A stretch of 64,000 bases of DNA from Trogon surrucura. Its lineage: Eukaryota > Chordata > Aves > Trogoniformes > Trogonidae. Positions within the stretch are counted from its first letter, which is position 1, and the number at the start of each line of letters is the position of its first letter. The stretch spans positions 2,790,001 to 2,854,000 of the forward strand of contig CM036623.1 in NCBI GenBank assembly GCA_020746105.1, given 5' to 3'. Under the pieces are notes generated by a model that made no database searches, was not told where the DNA came from, and worked only from the letters and a program-made list of their open reading frames with translations. The translations under genes and the position numbers were made by a program. Shown here one piece after another: positions 50,945 through 62,699 of the stretch.

Positions 50945-53900
50945 GTACCCTGCAGGCCTTGCTCCAAGCCACGGCTGGTGCTTGCTCTGGGGAGGTCCAC
51001 TGCCCTCCTGTGTTGTTGTGCAATGTTGATGAAGGGTGGTTTGGTTTTTTCTTTGCCAGCATCGGTCCGTTACTTCACTGTATTTCGTGGTTAATCTGCA
51101 AAGGTCTCAAATGCACAGAGACCCTTGACTAATTTGGCCACAGCCTGTTGCTTTTGTAGCATCTCTTCTCCTAGGTCCGAGCACCGTCTTCTTGTTTCAG
51201 CACAGCCCCTCCATTGCAGCTTAAATTGCTCATCTGACAGTTGGGTTTTGCACCATTTCCCTTGCACTCCTGGCTTCTCTCAGCAAACCAGTCCTGTCTG
51301 CAGGGTACACTGTCGTTGCAGTCATGCTTTACTCTGGTGTTCCTCACCTGCTCTGCCCTGGCTGCCTGAAGCTGATTTGGTGCCTTCCTTCAGTCTGAGC
51401 ATTGCAGTTTGGATGAAGGCTGCTGGGTTGGGGATTAAATGAATATGCAAATACAGTGAATGTTTTATAGAATCGTAGAATGCTAGAATGTGTTGGGGCT
51501 GAAAGGGACCTTTAAAGGTCATCTAGTCCAACCCCCTGCAGTGAGCAGGGACATCTTTAACTAGATGAGGTTGCTCAGAGCACCATCAAGCCTGACCTTG
51601 AATGTCTCCAGGGATGCAGCCTCCGTAACCTCTCTGGGCAACCTGTTCCAGTGTTTCACTACCTTCGTAGTAAAGAACTTCAAGGCTTGCAAAGTGCTCG
51701 TTGTGTTGTCCTTGTTTCACTGGGGGTGAATTTATTCTGCTGACTAAGATCACCCTTAAATTGCTAATAGTGCTCGGGTAACTATTTCATCATTTCTGTA
51801 GTACAAAAAGATGAAGTTGTACCTTGAAAACTGTAGATTTGATAATCATAGGATAGTGTAAAACTTCCATGGGTAGAAATCAAAAGGAGACTAACCATGT
51901 CTGAAATGCTTTTCTATTCGGTCTGGAACCTAGACCCTACCTCAAGTTGCAAAGGCAACATTTCACAACCGCTGGGAGCGGGAAATGGGGCATCTATCTT
52001 GACGGAAACCGTGGAGGGGATGTCAGGAGACACGGAGGTTTGTGAGCCTACCAGCCATCACTGCACTGACAGCCATCAGGGCGCTTTGTGAATGCAAACG
52101 GTCGGGACCTTAGTTGTGAGATCAAAGTTTTGTGCTCCTGTTCCCCAGCACAGTACTCGGGATTGGCTTCCTAGTGACTCGGAAACCACGGCCTGCGTTA
52201 GTGGCAAGTCTCCCAGCCACACAGGATTGCTGTTTTCTGTTAATCAGCTGTCGTGTTCGGGCCTAAAAACAGCTCTCTTCAAAGGTGAATTGTTTTTATT
52301 TTGACCTGTGGTAGCACGCAGAGCATGCTTCTTGTGAAAAGCATCATCTATGCACTTCACTCTGAAGAGCATCATATATGTGATCCCCTGGAAATGTACA
52401 GCTGTTTCAGCCCCAGCTTCACAAGGATTCCTTTCAGCGATGGGGAGTCCAAAGAAGTGTATAATTGGAGCAGATAAACCTATTTCCATGTTCCTCCCCT
52501 TTGCAGCAGTGGCAGTTTAGGAATGGGGGAGCTGCTTTTGAGTACCTTGTCTTGTAACGGTATTGGAATGGTTGCTGGGATGGCAGTTTAGGATGAGGAC
52601 TTATTTCAGCTGGTAAAAGTTAGACTGTGGTTTGAGGAAAGCCCATCCTTGCGTCGCAAATGGACCCGGTTCCCCATTTAAGGAGTAGGGGGTCACTAAA
52701 ATGTCACTTTTTCTTCAGGGGTCCAAGCAGAGCTTGATCGTGCTTGACTCCACATCCTACAAGCTCCTTCTGACAGCGTGTAGCTGGTTTTTTTGATCCA
52801 AAGCAAAGAGGACAACTTTCAAGCACAAATTTTGTCTTTGTCCTCCGTGATGCTGTAATAATGCTGAGATCTTGGAAAGACTTCTTCAAATAATACATAC
52901 GCCAGTCTCTCCTGCTTTTTCACTTCCTGATGCCTTAATACATTTTACATGCATTACATCATAGAGTTACTTTGAAACAATAATAAATGTGGTATGTCTC
53001 CTGTCTGGTCTCAGGTTTTCCAGTTTAGTCTTTATCAAGGTTTCTTTATATGTTTAAAAGTTGCTGTAAGAAGCTGCTGTCTGTTTACTAAAACACTGCA
53101 ATGAAAAAGTCGTAAACCGCTAGGACTGGCTATAATGATAAAACCAGTAATGGTTTAGTAATGGCCATAAAAGGGTATTAAGGAGATGTGGAAGTACAAG
53201 CAGCGGCTGTAAGAACTGAATTGTGTTCCCTCCCAGGATGGATTCAGTCTGTGGCCTTGAGTTTTTAAAAACACTGGGCCACAATTTCAGGTGTGGACTT
53301 TCCATTGGGCAGGAAATTAGTGCAGACTTGTTGTTTGGCACTGGCTGGAAGTTAAGAAGGCGGTCGCTCCGCAGGAGCAGATCAGCCCAAATCAGCCATT
53401 CCTAGTGTCTTCCAGAATTGGATCTGGGATTCACAACTCCGAGTTGTTCTCCTCCAAGACACCTTGTTCTCCGCAGGGTGTGAGCAATCCTGGTGCAAGC
53501 TGATCCAGAGTTAATCCTTGGGTCTGAGTATGAGAATGAATGTATGTGTGTAGTGTTACAAATTCAGGTGAGAAGATGGGAGGAATTGGTTTCATTTGCC
53601 AGCTGAGGTGTTAGTGTTGAACCCCAGCCACTCCTTGGTGTGGACCACAGCACTAGCTAGTGTTTTGGTCTCTGTGAAACCCAATGTCCAAAGAATTTGA
53701 AGTGCTTTATACAGTAATGCCTGGGTGTACTAACTCCATGCATCCTTAGCCATGTGCATGTCCTACGCATGAATAAATAAGATTTGACGTGAATCACAGG
53801 TGAATCCAGGGACTAGAGTCCATGATGTTGAAACTTTGCTCCCAGTAAAACCCTTCCTTAGCATGCAGCATCCTGAGTTCAGGTATCACAGCCTCAGAAT

Positions 53901-54105
53901 TTTGCCTTCCACCAGGCACAGTTCTTTTTAAGCTCTGCCAACCTTGGTGTAGGGGCTGCTGAGGCTTCCCTTGCTGCAGCTCGACTGCGCTCTTTCTGAG
54001 TTTAGCATATCATTCTCTCTTCTCCTTTAGAAATTCCAGGTACGTTGCTGCAGCGGCTGCTGCTGGGTGACGTTGGGTTTACGCTTCTGCTCTCCCGTGT
54101 TGCAG
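50945..54105 (+). other. GALNT16: GALNT16 intron 2
   Basis: GT at 50945, TTGCAG ending at 54105. It contains one antisense CR1 (51467-51690). The remainder is unremarkable single-copy-looking sequence in which I see no exon or RNA gene. Confidence 0.93.
51467..51690 (-). mobile_element. CR1 LINE 3' fragment, antisense
   Basis: Starts with the antisense tail 'atagaatcgtagaatg', then GGGACCTTTAAAGGTCATCT and the antisense 3' UTR, and runs into the antisense of the terminal coding part ('cctctctgggcaacctgttcca'). It extends a little further 5' into the element than the related copy at 48305. Confidence 0.93.
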
Positions 54106-54204
54106 GTGCACTTCTGTACGCTATGACACGGACTTGCCAGCTACCAGCCTCATCATCACCTTCCACAACGAGGCGCGCTCTACCCTGCTCCGCACGGTGA
54201 AGAG
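54106..54204 (+). CDS. GALNT16: GALNT16 coding exon 3 (residues 130-163): start of GT-A domain
   Basis: The acceptor GTGTTGCAG ends at 54105 and the donor AAGAG|GTGAGC is strong. The exon encodes [20 protein letters not shown] followed by [12 protein letters not shown], the first beta-strand and nucleotide-sugar-binding edge of the GT-A fold, with the family-invariant [13 protein letters not shown] (residues 149-161). The length of 99 nt keeps phase: one base completes the split codon from exon 2 and two bases (AG) are carried to exon 4 to form Ser163. No stop or shift. Confidence 0.97.
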
Positions 54205-55329
54205 GTGAGCTCAGCAAGGGCTGCTGGGGGAGGGCAGGGGCCGCAGCTCACAAGTTTTTCAAGCAGAACTTGATGAACTTGAAGTCTTACGGAGATCAAG
54301 CCCTTGTGCTCCGAGCAGGTGCCCGGAGTCACCTGCTGGTAAACAGGTGCTGAACCTGATGGCCCACTGGATCCTCTCGAGGCTTTGTGCACAGGCCCTA
54401 CTGAACCTGCAGCACGTTTGCTGTCTTATACCAATGTCTCCTCATATTTAAATATCCGCAGTGGCCAAATCCAGCCAAGTAAATAGGTGGCGTAGCGCCT
54501 GTCAGCGTCCCCAAGGAGCTGGAAACGTGCAGTTATCTGTACCACAAAATAACGTCCCAGCTGCTCCTTCACCCTCCCTCCCATCACACCAGCAGAACCC
54601 AGGGAGGCTCTTTTCCTTTTCGTTTTTATACAGAAAAATGCCCTCTGCCCTCTCTGACTTATCAAGTCATTTCTCAGAGGGTCTCTGAAGCCTGCAAGCA
54701 GGTCCAGGAGCAGCCTGTGGGGGCTGAAGGAAGAGTGAATTGTCCGGGTAGAAGGTTGAGCTGATGGTATCACTAACAGGAATGCATTATTCATCATCAC
54801 TACTTCTTCTCCTGACAGATCCTGTGGGCTTAGAGAAATGTGCTTTGTGAATAAATAACAGGCTTTTTCAAGTTGGCCTCTTGGCTAGAAGGCTGGATTT
54901 CTGCCTGCCAGGTTTGGTGCTACTGGTTTTTCCAGAGGCCTGTATATATTGCTTGAACATGTTTTAGCTTTTTACCTCTATCCTTTCCTTTCCATTTGAA
55001 CCATAAAATGAGTTCTACGGTGTCACTGTTCAGAAAATTAGCAGGTTTGTTTGGAGCCTCGGTGCTGCTAGGGCAACGGGAGGAGATTTCTGCCGACGAC
55101 GTCATAGGTCAGACAACAAATAGTGAGGTGCTCAGAAACCATGGTAGTACCATCCTTAAGAAAATCTCAAGGCAGCCAATCAAGTAGCCAGATGTCACGA
55201 TAATTCAAGTGAAAAGAAGGCATTCAGAGCAGCAGTAATGCACAGGGAGAGAAATTGATGACCACGTCCTACCAAGGTGAGGAGCACTAATGAACAGATG
55301 AGTGTTGCCAATGCATTAACCGGCCAGAG

Positions 55330-55470
55330 CAAGGTCAACTATAGAGCAGGTTGCTCAGGGCTGTGCTTGAGTCAGTTTTTAGTATCTCCAAGGTTGGAGA
55401 CTCTGCAACATCTCTGAGCATTCTCTTCTCAAGGCTGAAAAACCAAGCATTGGCTGGTAGCCTTGTCTTT
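55330..55470 (-). mobile_element. CR1 LINE fragment, antisense, degraded
   Basis: Minus-strand translation within 55335-55517 shows a decayed CR1 reverse-transcriptase C-terminus (DVAESPTLEILKTD), and the + strand shows the matching 'ctccaaggttggagactctgcaacatctctg'. There is no octamer tail, so the 3' end is missing or too diverged to see. Confidence 0.75.
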
Positions 55471-57759
55471 GGGGCATGGGAGCCTTCATCATTCACAGGG
55501 GTGAAGACTCGGGTCATGGCTGCACCGGTAGAGGAGGCATAGAGCTAGATCCCACTTGCAGGTTGCCACTGATGTTACAGAGGGAGTTGAAGGTTTCATG
55601 GCGCTCTTGAAGGCCTTTTCTATAACTCGAGAGTTCCCTCTTTCAGCCAAATGCTTCTGAATGTGCCAGGCTCAGGCACTGCTGTGAGTGTAATTGTTGC
55701 TCCATTCACATGCACAGTCAGTGCACCTAATACTGTAAAATTACTTTGCAGTACTTAGGGATAAGTCAGGTATCAAAGGGACAGGTCTGTTCTGTTCTAT
55801 TTGGTTTTTGACCCGGCTGTGAGTCTGCAGAGGACTACAGTGATGTTAAGCAACAGGAGGCATAAAATTGCACTGCCCGCTTACCTGCTGACTAGTCAGG
55901 CTTGCAGGCTGTCATTATTTCTATATCCATAAGAACTTTCTTAAGCCAGGTAGAACACAATTATTTAGATAATTAGAATTAACCATTAGACATGCACCTG
56001 GTGAAAATTAAGTATGATTCCACTGTTGTTATGGGCCTTTTCCCACTTTCAGTTATCATATTTACACTGTGGGGATGCTTTAAGAGAAGTGGGAGTAGAA
56101 AAGGACAGCTGATGAAAATGAGGAGCACTAAGAGCAAGATTTTCTATGGTTGGAAACTTCTTTAGAGGCCCAATCTTTAGAGGCGAGTAAAATATGTACT
56201 ACCTGTTGAAGTTTTCATACCTGCCATCTTTGCAAGCCTGGCTGTTGGGTGCCTGAATTTGGGCACTCAAAAGCCAGCTATAAAACTTTGGGAAATTCAA
56301 GGAAGAAATACATGAAAAGGTTACTGGGATTGAACCAGTCTTAAATTAAAACTAGAGAGAACTCAAATGCACTCCCCTGAGCCACACAGCATCTTACAAT
56401 GCTATTGTGATGGCTCTGCAAGGGAACTCAGCTAAGTGGCAATGCTGGTACCAAAAGGTCTTGAGAAGTGACCCAGGGGTGAGACTCCTGCATCGCTGTT
56501 TATTTTGCGGTGACCTACGTGTGGCAGCTGTAGGGACCAGATCCTGACCTGCAGACCCTTCTTGCTAACGCAACCTCTGTGTGTGCACATATGGACTCCC
56601 TCGAGCACCTCTGCCAGCTCAGCAGTTGCCAGGCTCTCCCTGCTGCCCCCGAGATCTCTGCTGCTGGGTGGAACCAGTGGGGGTGATGTGCTGTGGCTGC
56701 TGTTTGAGGATGGGAGAAGTGTCTGCGCATGAGGGAGAGGGGGAAATAGATGAGTGGCTGTGGAGAGAAATAACTTGCTTGTTGCTTCTGGTCCCCAGAG
56801 GCAGCATGGGCTGCATGCGTGCCTGCTCCTGTAGCCTCCAGGATTTTCCTTCTGCTGTAAAAGACAATTGCTATTTGGATTTTGGAATCCTAATAATACA
56901 TTTTGTGCCTAAAAGTAATTGATTGTCATGCCAGTATCTGCACCGTACCAAAGGGAAATACTGGGATTACTGTGTTCTTGTTAAAAACACAGGCAATAGA
57001 AAGTGCGAAGAAGATCAAGTACTTTTCCCGAGGATCCACTGCAAATTATTGCAGAGCTGAGGCAAGAACTGGGTGTTAAACAGCGAGCTATGAACTCCTT
57101 GAGGAGTGTTTTCTTTCTGTTAGGGAATTGACGGACAGATGAGGAAGAGAGGACAAAGTGTTTGGTTTTTTTTCTTTCCCGGTTGTGTCGAGTTGGAAGA
57201 CCTGAAACCTATGGAGAAAATGTGAGCATTGCTAATAGTCAGGCTAGTGGGAGAAGCTGTAGGATGCAACCTGTCTGGATTGGCTATGTTTTGCATTGAG
57301 TTTGCACTGACAACGAGAACAACACAGAGCAACCTTGTCTGTAAAATATGCAGATGATGGCTGTACTGGGAAAAGCTGCGCTTAAAAACGCAAAGAGAAA
57401 CACCCCCCACCTCTCACCCCACCATACTAGAGGATCCAGAGGGGTACGAGCCAAAAGAAGCAAATGATATTCAGCTTTGAAAATTGCAAGCTCAGTCATC
57501 TGGGAACATATAAGCTCAAAATACAAATACTCTCAGAGACATATGAAGCAGCATAGATGTGAAATAGAGTGGGGTGTGATGCTGAGCAGCAAAGCAGTCA
57601 GGGTTCTTCTGCCTGAGACAGCATTTCTGCTGCTCTCCCAGACTGAGGGAACTTTGGATCTATGCAAAGCCATCAGTGATGCTATTTAGTAAGACTTGTT
57701 TCTCTACAGCTCTGTTCCTGGAAGTATGGGACTACTCTTGCTGTCTGCTTCCTGTATAT

Positions 57760-57802
57760 ATAAAAAAAAGCCCCCCCAAAAAAAAAGAAAGAAAAAGAAA
57801 CA
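57760..57802. repeat. A/C-rich low-complexity tract
   Basis: A-runs split by CCCCCCC, then an AAAGAAAGAAAAAGAAA purine stretch. No element edge is recognised. Confidence 0.85.
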
Positions 57803-58788
57803 ATCTTGCTCAGTGGAGCAAGTGCCACTGAAATGAGGCAGGTTGCTAGAATTAGGAGGATAATGTTTACCTCTGGTTTTAATATTAAAGTTTGTGTGAC
57901 TGACCTCTTCACTGGGGTGCCCTAAGTGTTACTGAGCAATCTTGTTGAAGGCAATGAGGAGCTGCATGTGCCTCGAGGTGTTGGAGAAGGCTCAAAGGCA
58001 GAAGGACTTGAAGAAGGTAGTGCAAAATTAGTTCAAACATTTTAAACGAATGAGAGAGACAACGAAGTCAGAATCAAACTGCTCTGACTCCAGAGTACTG
58101 GGGTGCCTTGAGCTCTGAGGAGGGCAGAAGCTTTTATCCCTCCTCCTTGTGTGTGGAAGCCCCTGTGCCCTGCAGACACAAACCCACTGCAGTCCCCAGG
58201 GTGTGGCGGGGTAGGGAGCAGCCAGCTTGAGGATAAGAGGGTGCTTTCAGCAAGTGTGGAGCTGGTTTGAAGGGAAGACCAGTAACAAGCAAAAGAGGGA
58301 AAAAAAAATAAAATATCTGAATATTGCTGAAGTAAATTGCCTTCCTCCCAAAGAAGGGAATTGGTGAGGAAGCCCCAGCAGGTCTCACCTGCAGCATGGA
58401 GACAGAGCTCCTCGCTGGGTAAAGTGGCAGCTCTCTTTCCACTTCCCAGCAGCGATGAGCTTTGCCCAGAGCCCGGCAGGTGGGAAGGGCCTCTTGGCTG
58501 TCCGGAGGCAGAGAGCGTACTGCAGCATCCTTTGCCAGCTGCCCCCGGGCAAGCCCCATGGTCAGCTGTAGGTCTGGCTGAGATGCTGTAGCTCTCTGGG
58601 ATATTCCTGCTTGCTCTTTGGCTCCTGTCGGTGAACCCTGGTGCAAGGGCAAGGTTGCCTCTCCTGCGTTACTGGAGTTTGGTATTCCTGCTGGAACACA
58701 TGGCATAGCAAGCTTGTATCAGCCCTACCGGTGCTGTTATTATGGCAGCTCACAAGGATTATTTTTTTCCCTCCCTGCATCCCTGCAG

Positions 58789-58856
58789 CGTCCTGAACCG
58801 CACGCCTCCCAGCCTCATCCAGGAGATCATTTTGGTAGATGACTTCAGCTCAGATC
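58789..58856 (+). CDS. GALNT16: GALNT16 coding exon 4 (residues 163-186, part)
   Basis: The acceptor CATCCCTGCAG ends at 58788 and the donor C|GTAAGT at 58857 is perfect consensus. It reads (S)VLNRTPPSLIQEIILVDDFS followed by SD, the conserved second strand of the GT-A fold. The acidic ILVDD (residues 178-181 hold LVDD) lies in the UDP-sugar-binding part of the enzyme. NRT at 166-168 is a potential N-glycosylation sequon that is shared across the family. The 68 nt keep phase: one base finishes Ser163 and one C starts Pro186. Confidence 0.97.
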
Positions 58857-61576
58857 GTAAGTATGGACCTGTTTCCCTTGCACTTGTTTCTTCCCTTCTG
58901 TCTTCCCTCTTTTTCTTTGCTCTGTTCAGTCCCTGTCCCTCACAAATTCCTTCCTGTCAAGAGTAAAAGAAAAAGGAGGAAGGTTTTCTGTTTAGTTTAT
59001 GCCCATGCATGGCAGAGGCTCGAACTTCTTCCTCTTTCTTTCTTTCCATTGGGCATTCCCTTTCTGTCAGCTTGGCAGTTTTGGCTACGTTGCCAGAGAA
59101 CTCTGTCTGGTTTCATTATGCACCATTTTGTGAGCTGTGTAGCACAGATATGTGTGTAGCAGTGGTGTACGTGAGCAGAGTGGGTAATTACAAACCAAGA
59201 GGGAGCAAGGGGATGCGATGGAGCCTACAGAAAACTGCTGCCTGGGGTCCTGCAGACAGACTGAGGTGAGACTCTCTGTCTGGTAGACAGATCTGGTATC
59301 CCAGGTGTCCCTGTGGGAGGTTGCGGAAGGGTTACTGCTTTGGGCAGCACCATACCTTCTCCTGCAGGTTGCCATGGGGATGGAGTGTCTTCTGTGTGAG
59401 TCCCACCAGACTTGCAGGCTGGAGACTCTTTCCACCTGCTCTTGCTCCTGGCTGTTGTGTACTAGTGGTGAGGTGGTGGGGACAGAAGACTTCTTGCTTC
59501 TGCTGTGATGTGTGCTGAATTCAAGGACAATCTAGTTGTGTGCCACTTATAATGATTGATATTGTAAAGAGTTTGGTGCTGGTCTCTTCTCACAGGTCAT
59601 TAGGGACAGAACCAGGGGGAATGGTTTCAAGTTGAAACAGGGCAAGTTTAGGCTGGACATTAGGAAGAAATTCTTCGCGGAAAGAGTGGTCAGACACTGG
59701 AACAGACTGCCTAGGGAGGGGGTTGAGTCGCCATCCCTGGATGTGTTTGAGTGTCGCTTAGATGTGGTGTTGGGTGATGTGGTTTAGGGGTGAACTTGTA
59801 GTGTAGGGTTGCTGGTTGTAGTGTGGGGTTAATGGTTGGACTTGATGATCCCAAGGGTCTTTTCCAGCCTGAACTGTTCTATGATTCTATAATTACTCCT
59901 TCAGAATGCTTTACAGATAGTTGAGAATGCCCACCTTGGCCTGCTGAGGTAAGGAGGCATTGCTCTTTTGATTTTGCAGCTAAATACTTATGGAGCTTTG
60001 GCTAAAAAAAGAAAATTAGAAGTGGATGCTGAGATTAGGGATTTAAGTTTCTGAGGGCCTTAGAGTGTGATTTGGATAAGGACTGGGCTGTGCCCAGCTG
60101 TCGGAGTTGGGTGCTTCAATCCTAAGTGTTCCACATTCAGCACCTAAGAATTCAATTCTCAGTGGCCAACAGTGTTCCAGGTCAAGATAGATGAATTTCT
60201 GGCTCAACCAGAAACTTCCATTCAGGCTCCTAGGTAAACAGAAAGATATTTATAAAGCTCCATCCTATACTTGCTCTCTTTTTTTCAATGGTAGCTGGAT
60301 CTTTGTGGATATAGGTACTCCCCTGAGTCATGGAGGCGCTTTAGCGCATGTTTGAGGTCTGGAGACCTCAAAGGTGGCCTCAAGAGCCAACTCAGTTTCT
60401 CCAGAAATACAGAGGGTCTGTTAGCTCTGGCAAGTAGTTACAGTTAGAGTGATGTGCTCCACTTTTGGAGAGTGAATGACTTCACATACCTGAAGCTGTG
60501 ACTTGGCCAAGAGTTGGTGTTGCCTTCCCTTGTAGCAGACGTCCAGCAAAATTTTGATACTCCATAATTAAGAGCACTGGCCGCTTGGATGACACAACAG
60601 CTGCCAAAGTGCCCACACAAGAGCACATCCTTGAGAATGGAAACACTTGCACAGGAACGTGCCAAGAGATGCAGCTAATGGCCTTTGTGTTCTCCCCAGA
60701 GCGTTCAGTCTGTGGGAGGATGACAGCAGGAAAGGAGGGGTGTGAGACGTGAAAAGGAACATGGAATAAACATGGAAACTGGGGTAAACTTGGGTGGAGC
60801 AAGGAAAAAAGAGTGAGTTAGAAATCGTTATTCCTATAATCTCTGCTAGGGCAGCGGTAGAGAGGGGGTAATAGAGATCTAAAGACCTGGTGTGCAGTGG
60901 TACAGCTGGGCTGGAGCCAGTAGCTGTTCCTCTCATGCCATCTTTCCCCGGGCGATCTAAATGAAGGGTGCCACCAGCTTCTGCCAAGCTGCCAGCAAAG
61001 CCCTCGGTTGTGCATCCATGTGTTAATGCCACGATGTCTCCGAGGAAGCAGACCATGTCCCTGTGGCCTTTATTAAATAAATACAATCAAGCAGAAACTG
61101 CCCCGGGAACAAAGGGTGGGAAATGCTCAGACGAGGTGCTGAAGGCAAAGAGAGTGGGTGGGATCGCTTTATGTGACAGGACTCTCTTTTTCTTGGCACT
61201 TGGGTGCTTTTGCAGCCCTGGCTCCCTGCGGTCCCTCTGTTTCATCCATGCTCAGGGCTATGTTGCCAGCACGTGCCCCGTTGTTCTTGTGAAACGCTGA
61301 GCGCGGGAGGGCGAAGGCTTGGCTGCTCCGAGGATCAGGAATCACAGGCTCAGCTGCCCGAGGAGGACAGCAAGCAGTGCTCTTCTGCGTACTCTTTAAA
61401 CAACAAGATTAAGGCCATCAGGCTGATTAATGTGATGTTAAGTGAAAGCAGAATTTCTCTTCCCATGGAGAAGCAGGAAAACAGTTAATTGGAGCTCTCT
61501 GTTGAAGCCAAATAATTCATGTGTGTGCGCCAAATGGTTTTTGGGGTTGTTTTTTTTTTTTTATGCCTTCCCTAAG
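58857..61576 (+). other. GALNT16: GALNT16 intron 4
   Basis: GT at 58857, CCTAAG ending at 61576. It contains one sense CR1 at 59.6-59.9 kb. The rest shows no exon or RNA gene; the minus-strand open frame at 60568-61086 is unrecognised and lacks support. Confidence 0.93.
59580..59893 (+). mobile_element. CR1 LINE 3' fragment, sense
   Basis: Reads the end of the CR1 reverse-transcriptase coding part ('gggacagaaccagggggaatgg', 'aggaagaaattctt', 'tggaacagactgcctagggaggg'), then the 3' UTR with 'gttggacttgatgatc', and ends in ATTCTATAATT. It resembles the subfamily at 7600 and 45298 rather than the copies at 31373 and 43093. Confidence 0.94.
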
Positions 61577-61642
61577 CTGAGGACTGCCAGCTCCTTACCA
61601 AGATCCCAAAGGTCAAGTGTCTACGAAACAACCGGCGAGAAG
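61577..61642 (+). CDS. GALNT16: GALNT16 coding exon 5 (residues 186-208, part)
   Basis: A long T-tract (61550-61562) and CCTTCCCTAAG form the acceptor, which ends at 61576; the -3 base is A, less usual than C. Skipping to the next AG at 61590 would shift the frame. It reads PEDCQLLTKIPKVKCLRNNR and RE, matching the family segment in which the conserved KVKCLRN precedes the REGLIRSR loop. The donor AAG|GTGAGT is consensus. The 66 nt bring two bases for Pro186 and leave one G for Gly208. Confidence 0.96.
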
Positions 61643-62699
61643 GTGAGTGTGGAAAGCTTTATAGGTACAAAGATTTTCCAGATTTTCCCATATGGCCCTG
61701 TTTGCCTGCCGACTGCTCACATGTTGTTTCTTAGAGTCACAGTTTGTGTTTTTCAGTATATGGGTTTGGTATTCTCGGTTGGAGGGTCTGTGGAGAGATA
61801 GCGTGGCTTATCAACTCTCAGGCTTCAGGGTTCTCATTTTGTACTTTAAATAATCAAAAGTGGTGTCCAGAGGCCCTGGCTAGAACAAGGATCATGTTTT
61901 AAGATCTTTATGAATATAGTTACAGATATAAATCCTGTTCTTAAACAGTGTGCAAGATAAAAAGCAATCTAGAGTGCAAGATAAAAAGCAATCTAGGAGA
62001 TATGGGAATCATATGTCTGTCATAAAGAGATACAATCAAGGAAAGTTATTTCTTATATATCTCCTATGTGCATAAATGATAACGCTGACTTTCCCAGCTG
62101 CTCTTCAGTTTGATTCACGCATACTGGCTTATTTCTAAAGCTGTCAGTGCACAGCAGGCCTGGAGCAGAGATGAGAGTCACTGCTTAGTTCATGAAGAGC
62201 CTCCCAGGTGGTGGGGTGGTCCGTAAGAAAGTAAAGGGACATCTGAGAGGCAGGTGATACCTCTGACCCCAGGGCAGAATAAAGGACAAATGGGAATAAG
62301 GTAGATAAGCAGTAAGAAAGGCAGCAAGCAGAGAGCAGAGCTTTGCCCTGTGAAAGTGGTGGGAGAGGCAGCAGGGTACTCTAACGGGACAGACACTGAG
62401 CATACCTGTGGGGAGGGCTGGAAGGGACGGAGGATATCATCACAGCAGGAACCAGATGAAAGCTTGGTGGCAAGGACTGAAGTGACAGGGCGAGGTCATT
62501 CTTTGTGTGCTGGGAGGGCTTGGTTGACAGTATGCTCCAGGGCATGCCCTGCTAAAGCTGCTGTCTGCTTCTGGTGGAGGTGTGATGTAGGAGAACCACC
62601 TGCTCTTCCACTGTAATGGCCACACAAAGTATGTTTTTCTGGAGGAGGCTCTGCTGTTTCCCTTCCTAACCTTCCTCTGCTGTCCCTCCCTCATTGTAG
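61643..62699 (+). other. GALNT16: GALNT16 intron 5
   Basis: GTGAGT at 61643, CATTGTAG ending at 62699. A 24-bp tandem duplication lies inside (61950-61996). No other feature is seen. Confidence 0.94.
61950..61996. repeat. 24-bp tandem duplication
   Basis: GTGCAAGATAAAAAGCAATC plus TAGA occurs at 61950-61973 and again from 61974. The second copy matches through CTAG and diverges at its last base. It looks like a simple slippage or recent duplication. Confidence 0.92.

Larger units (their letters stand above)
54205..58788 (+). other. GALNT16: GALNT16 intron 3
   Basis: GT at 54205, CCCTGCAG ending at 58788. It holds a degraded antisense CR1 near 55.4 kb, a purine-rich tract near 57.76 kb and an AT-rich block at about 55.88-56.08 kb that could be conserved regulatory sequence. 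The antisense open frame at 58134-58706 overlaps the acceptor side but has no family signature and is rejected as a gene. Confidence 0.93.

Noticed and set aside
58134-58706. 190-codon minus-strand open frame in intron 3
   Set aside because: No family motif, low-information composition and no promoter or splice evidence; it lies in GALNT16 intron 3.
60568-61086. 172-codon minus-strand open frame in intron 4
   Set aside because: No domain or repeat signature; partly overlapped by other similar-length frames.
61577-61590. Alternative acceptor for exon 5 at the AG ending 61590
   Set aside because: Using it removes 14 nt and breaks the frame and the conserved PEDC peptide.
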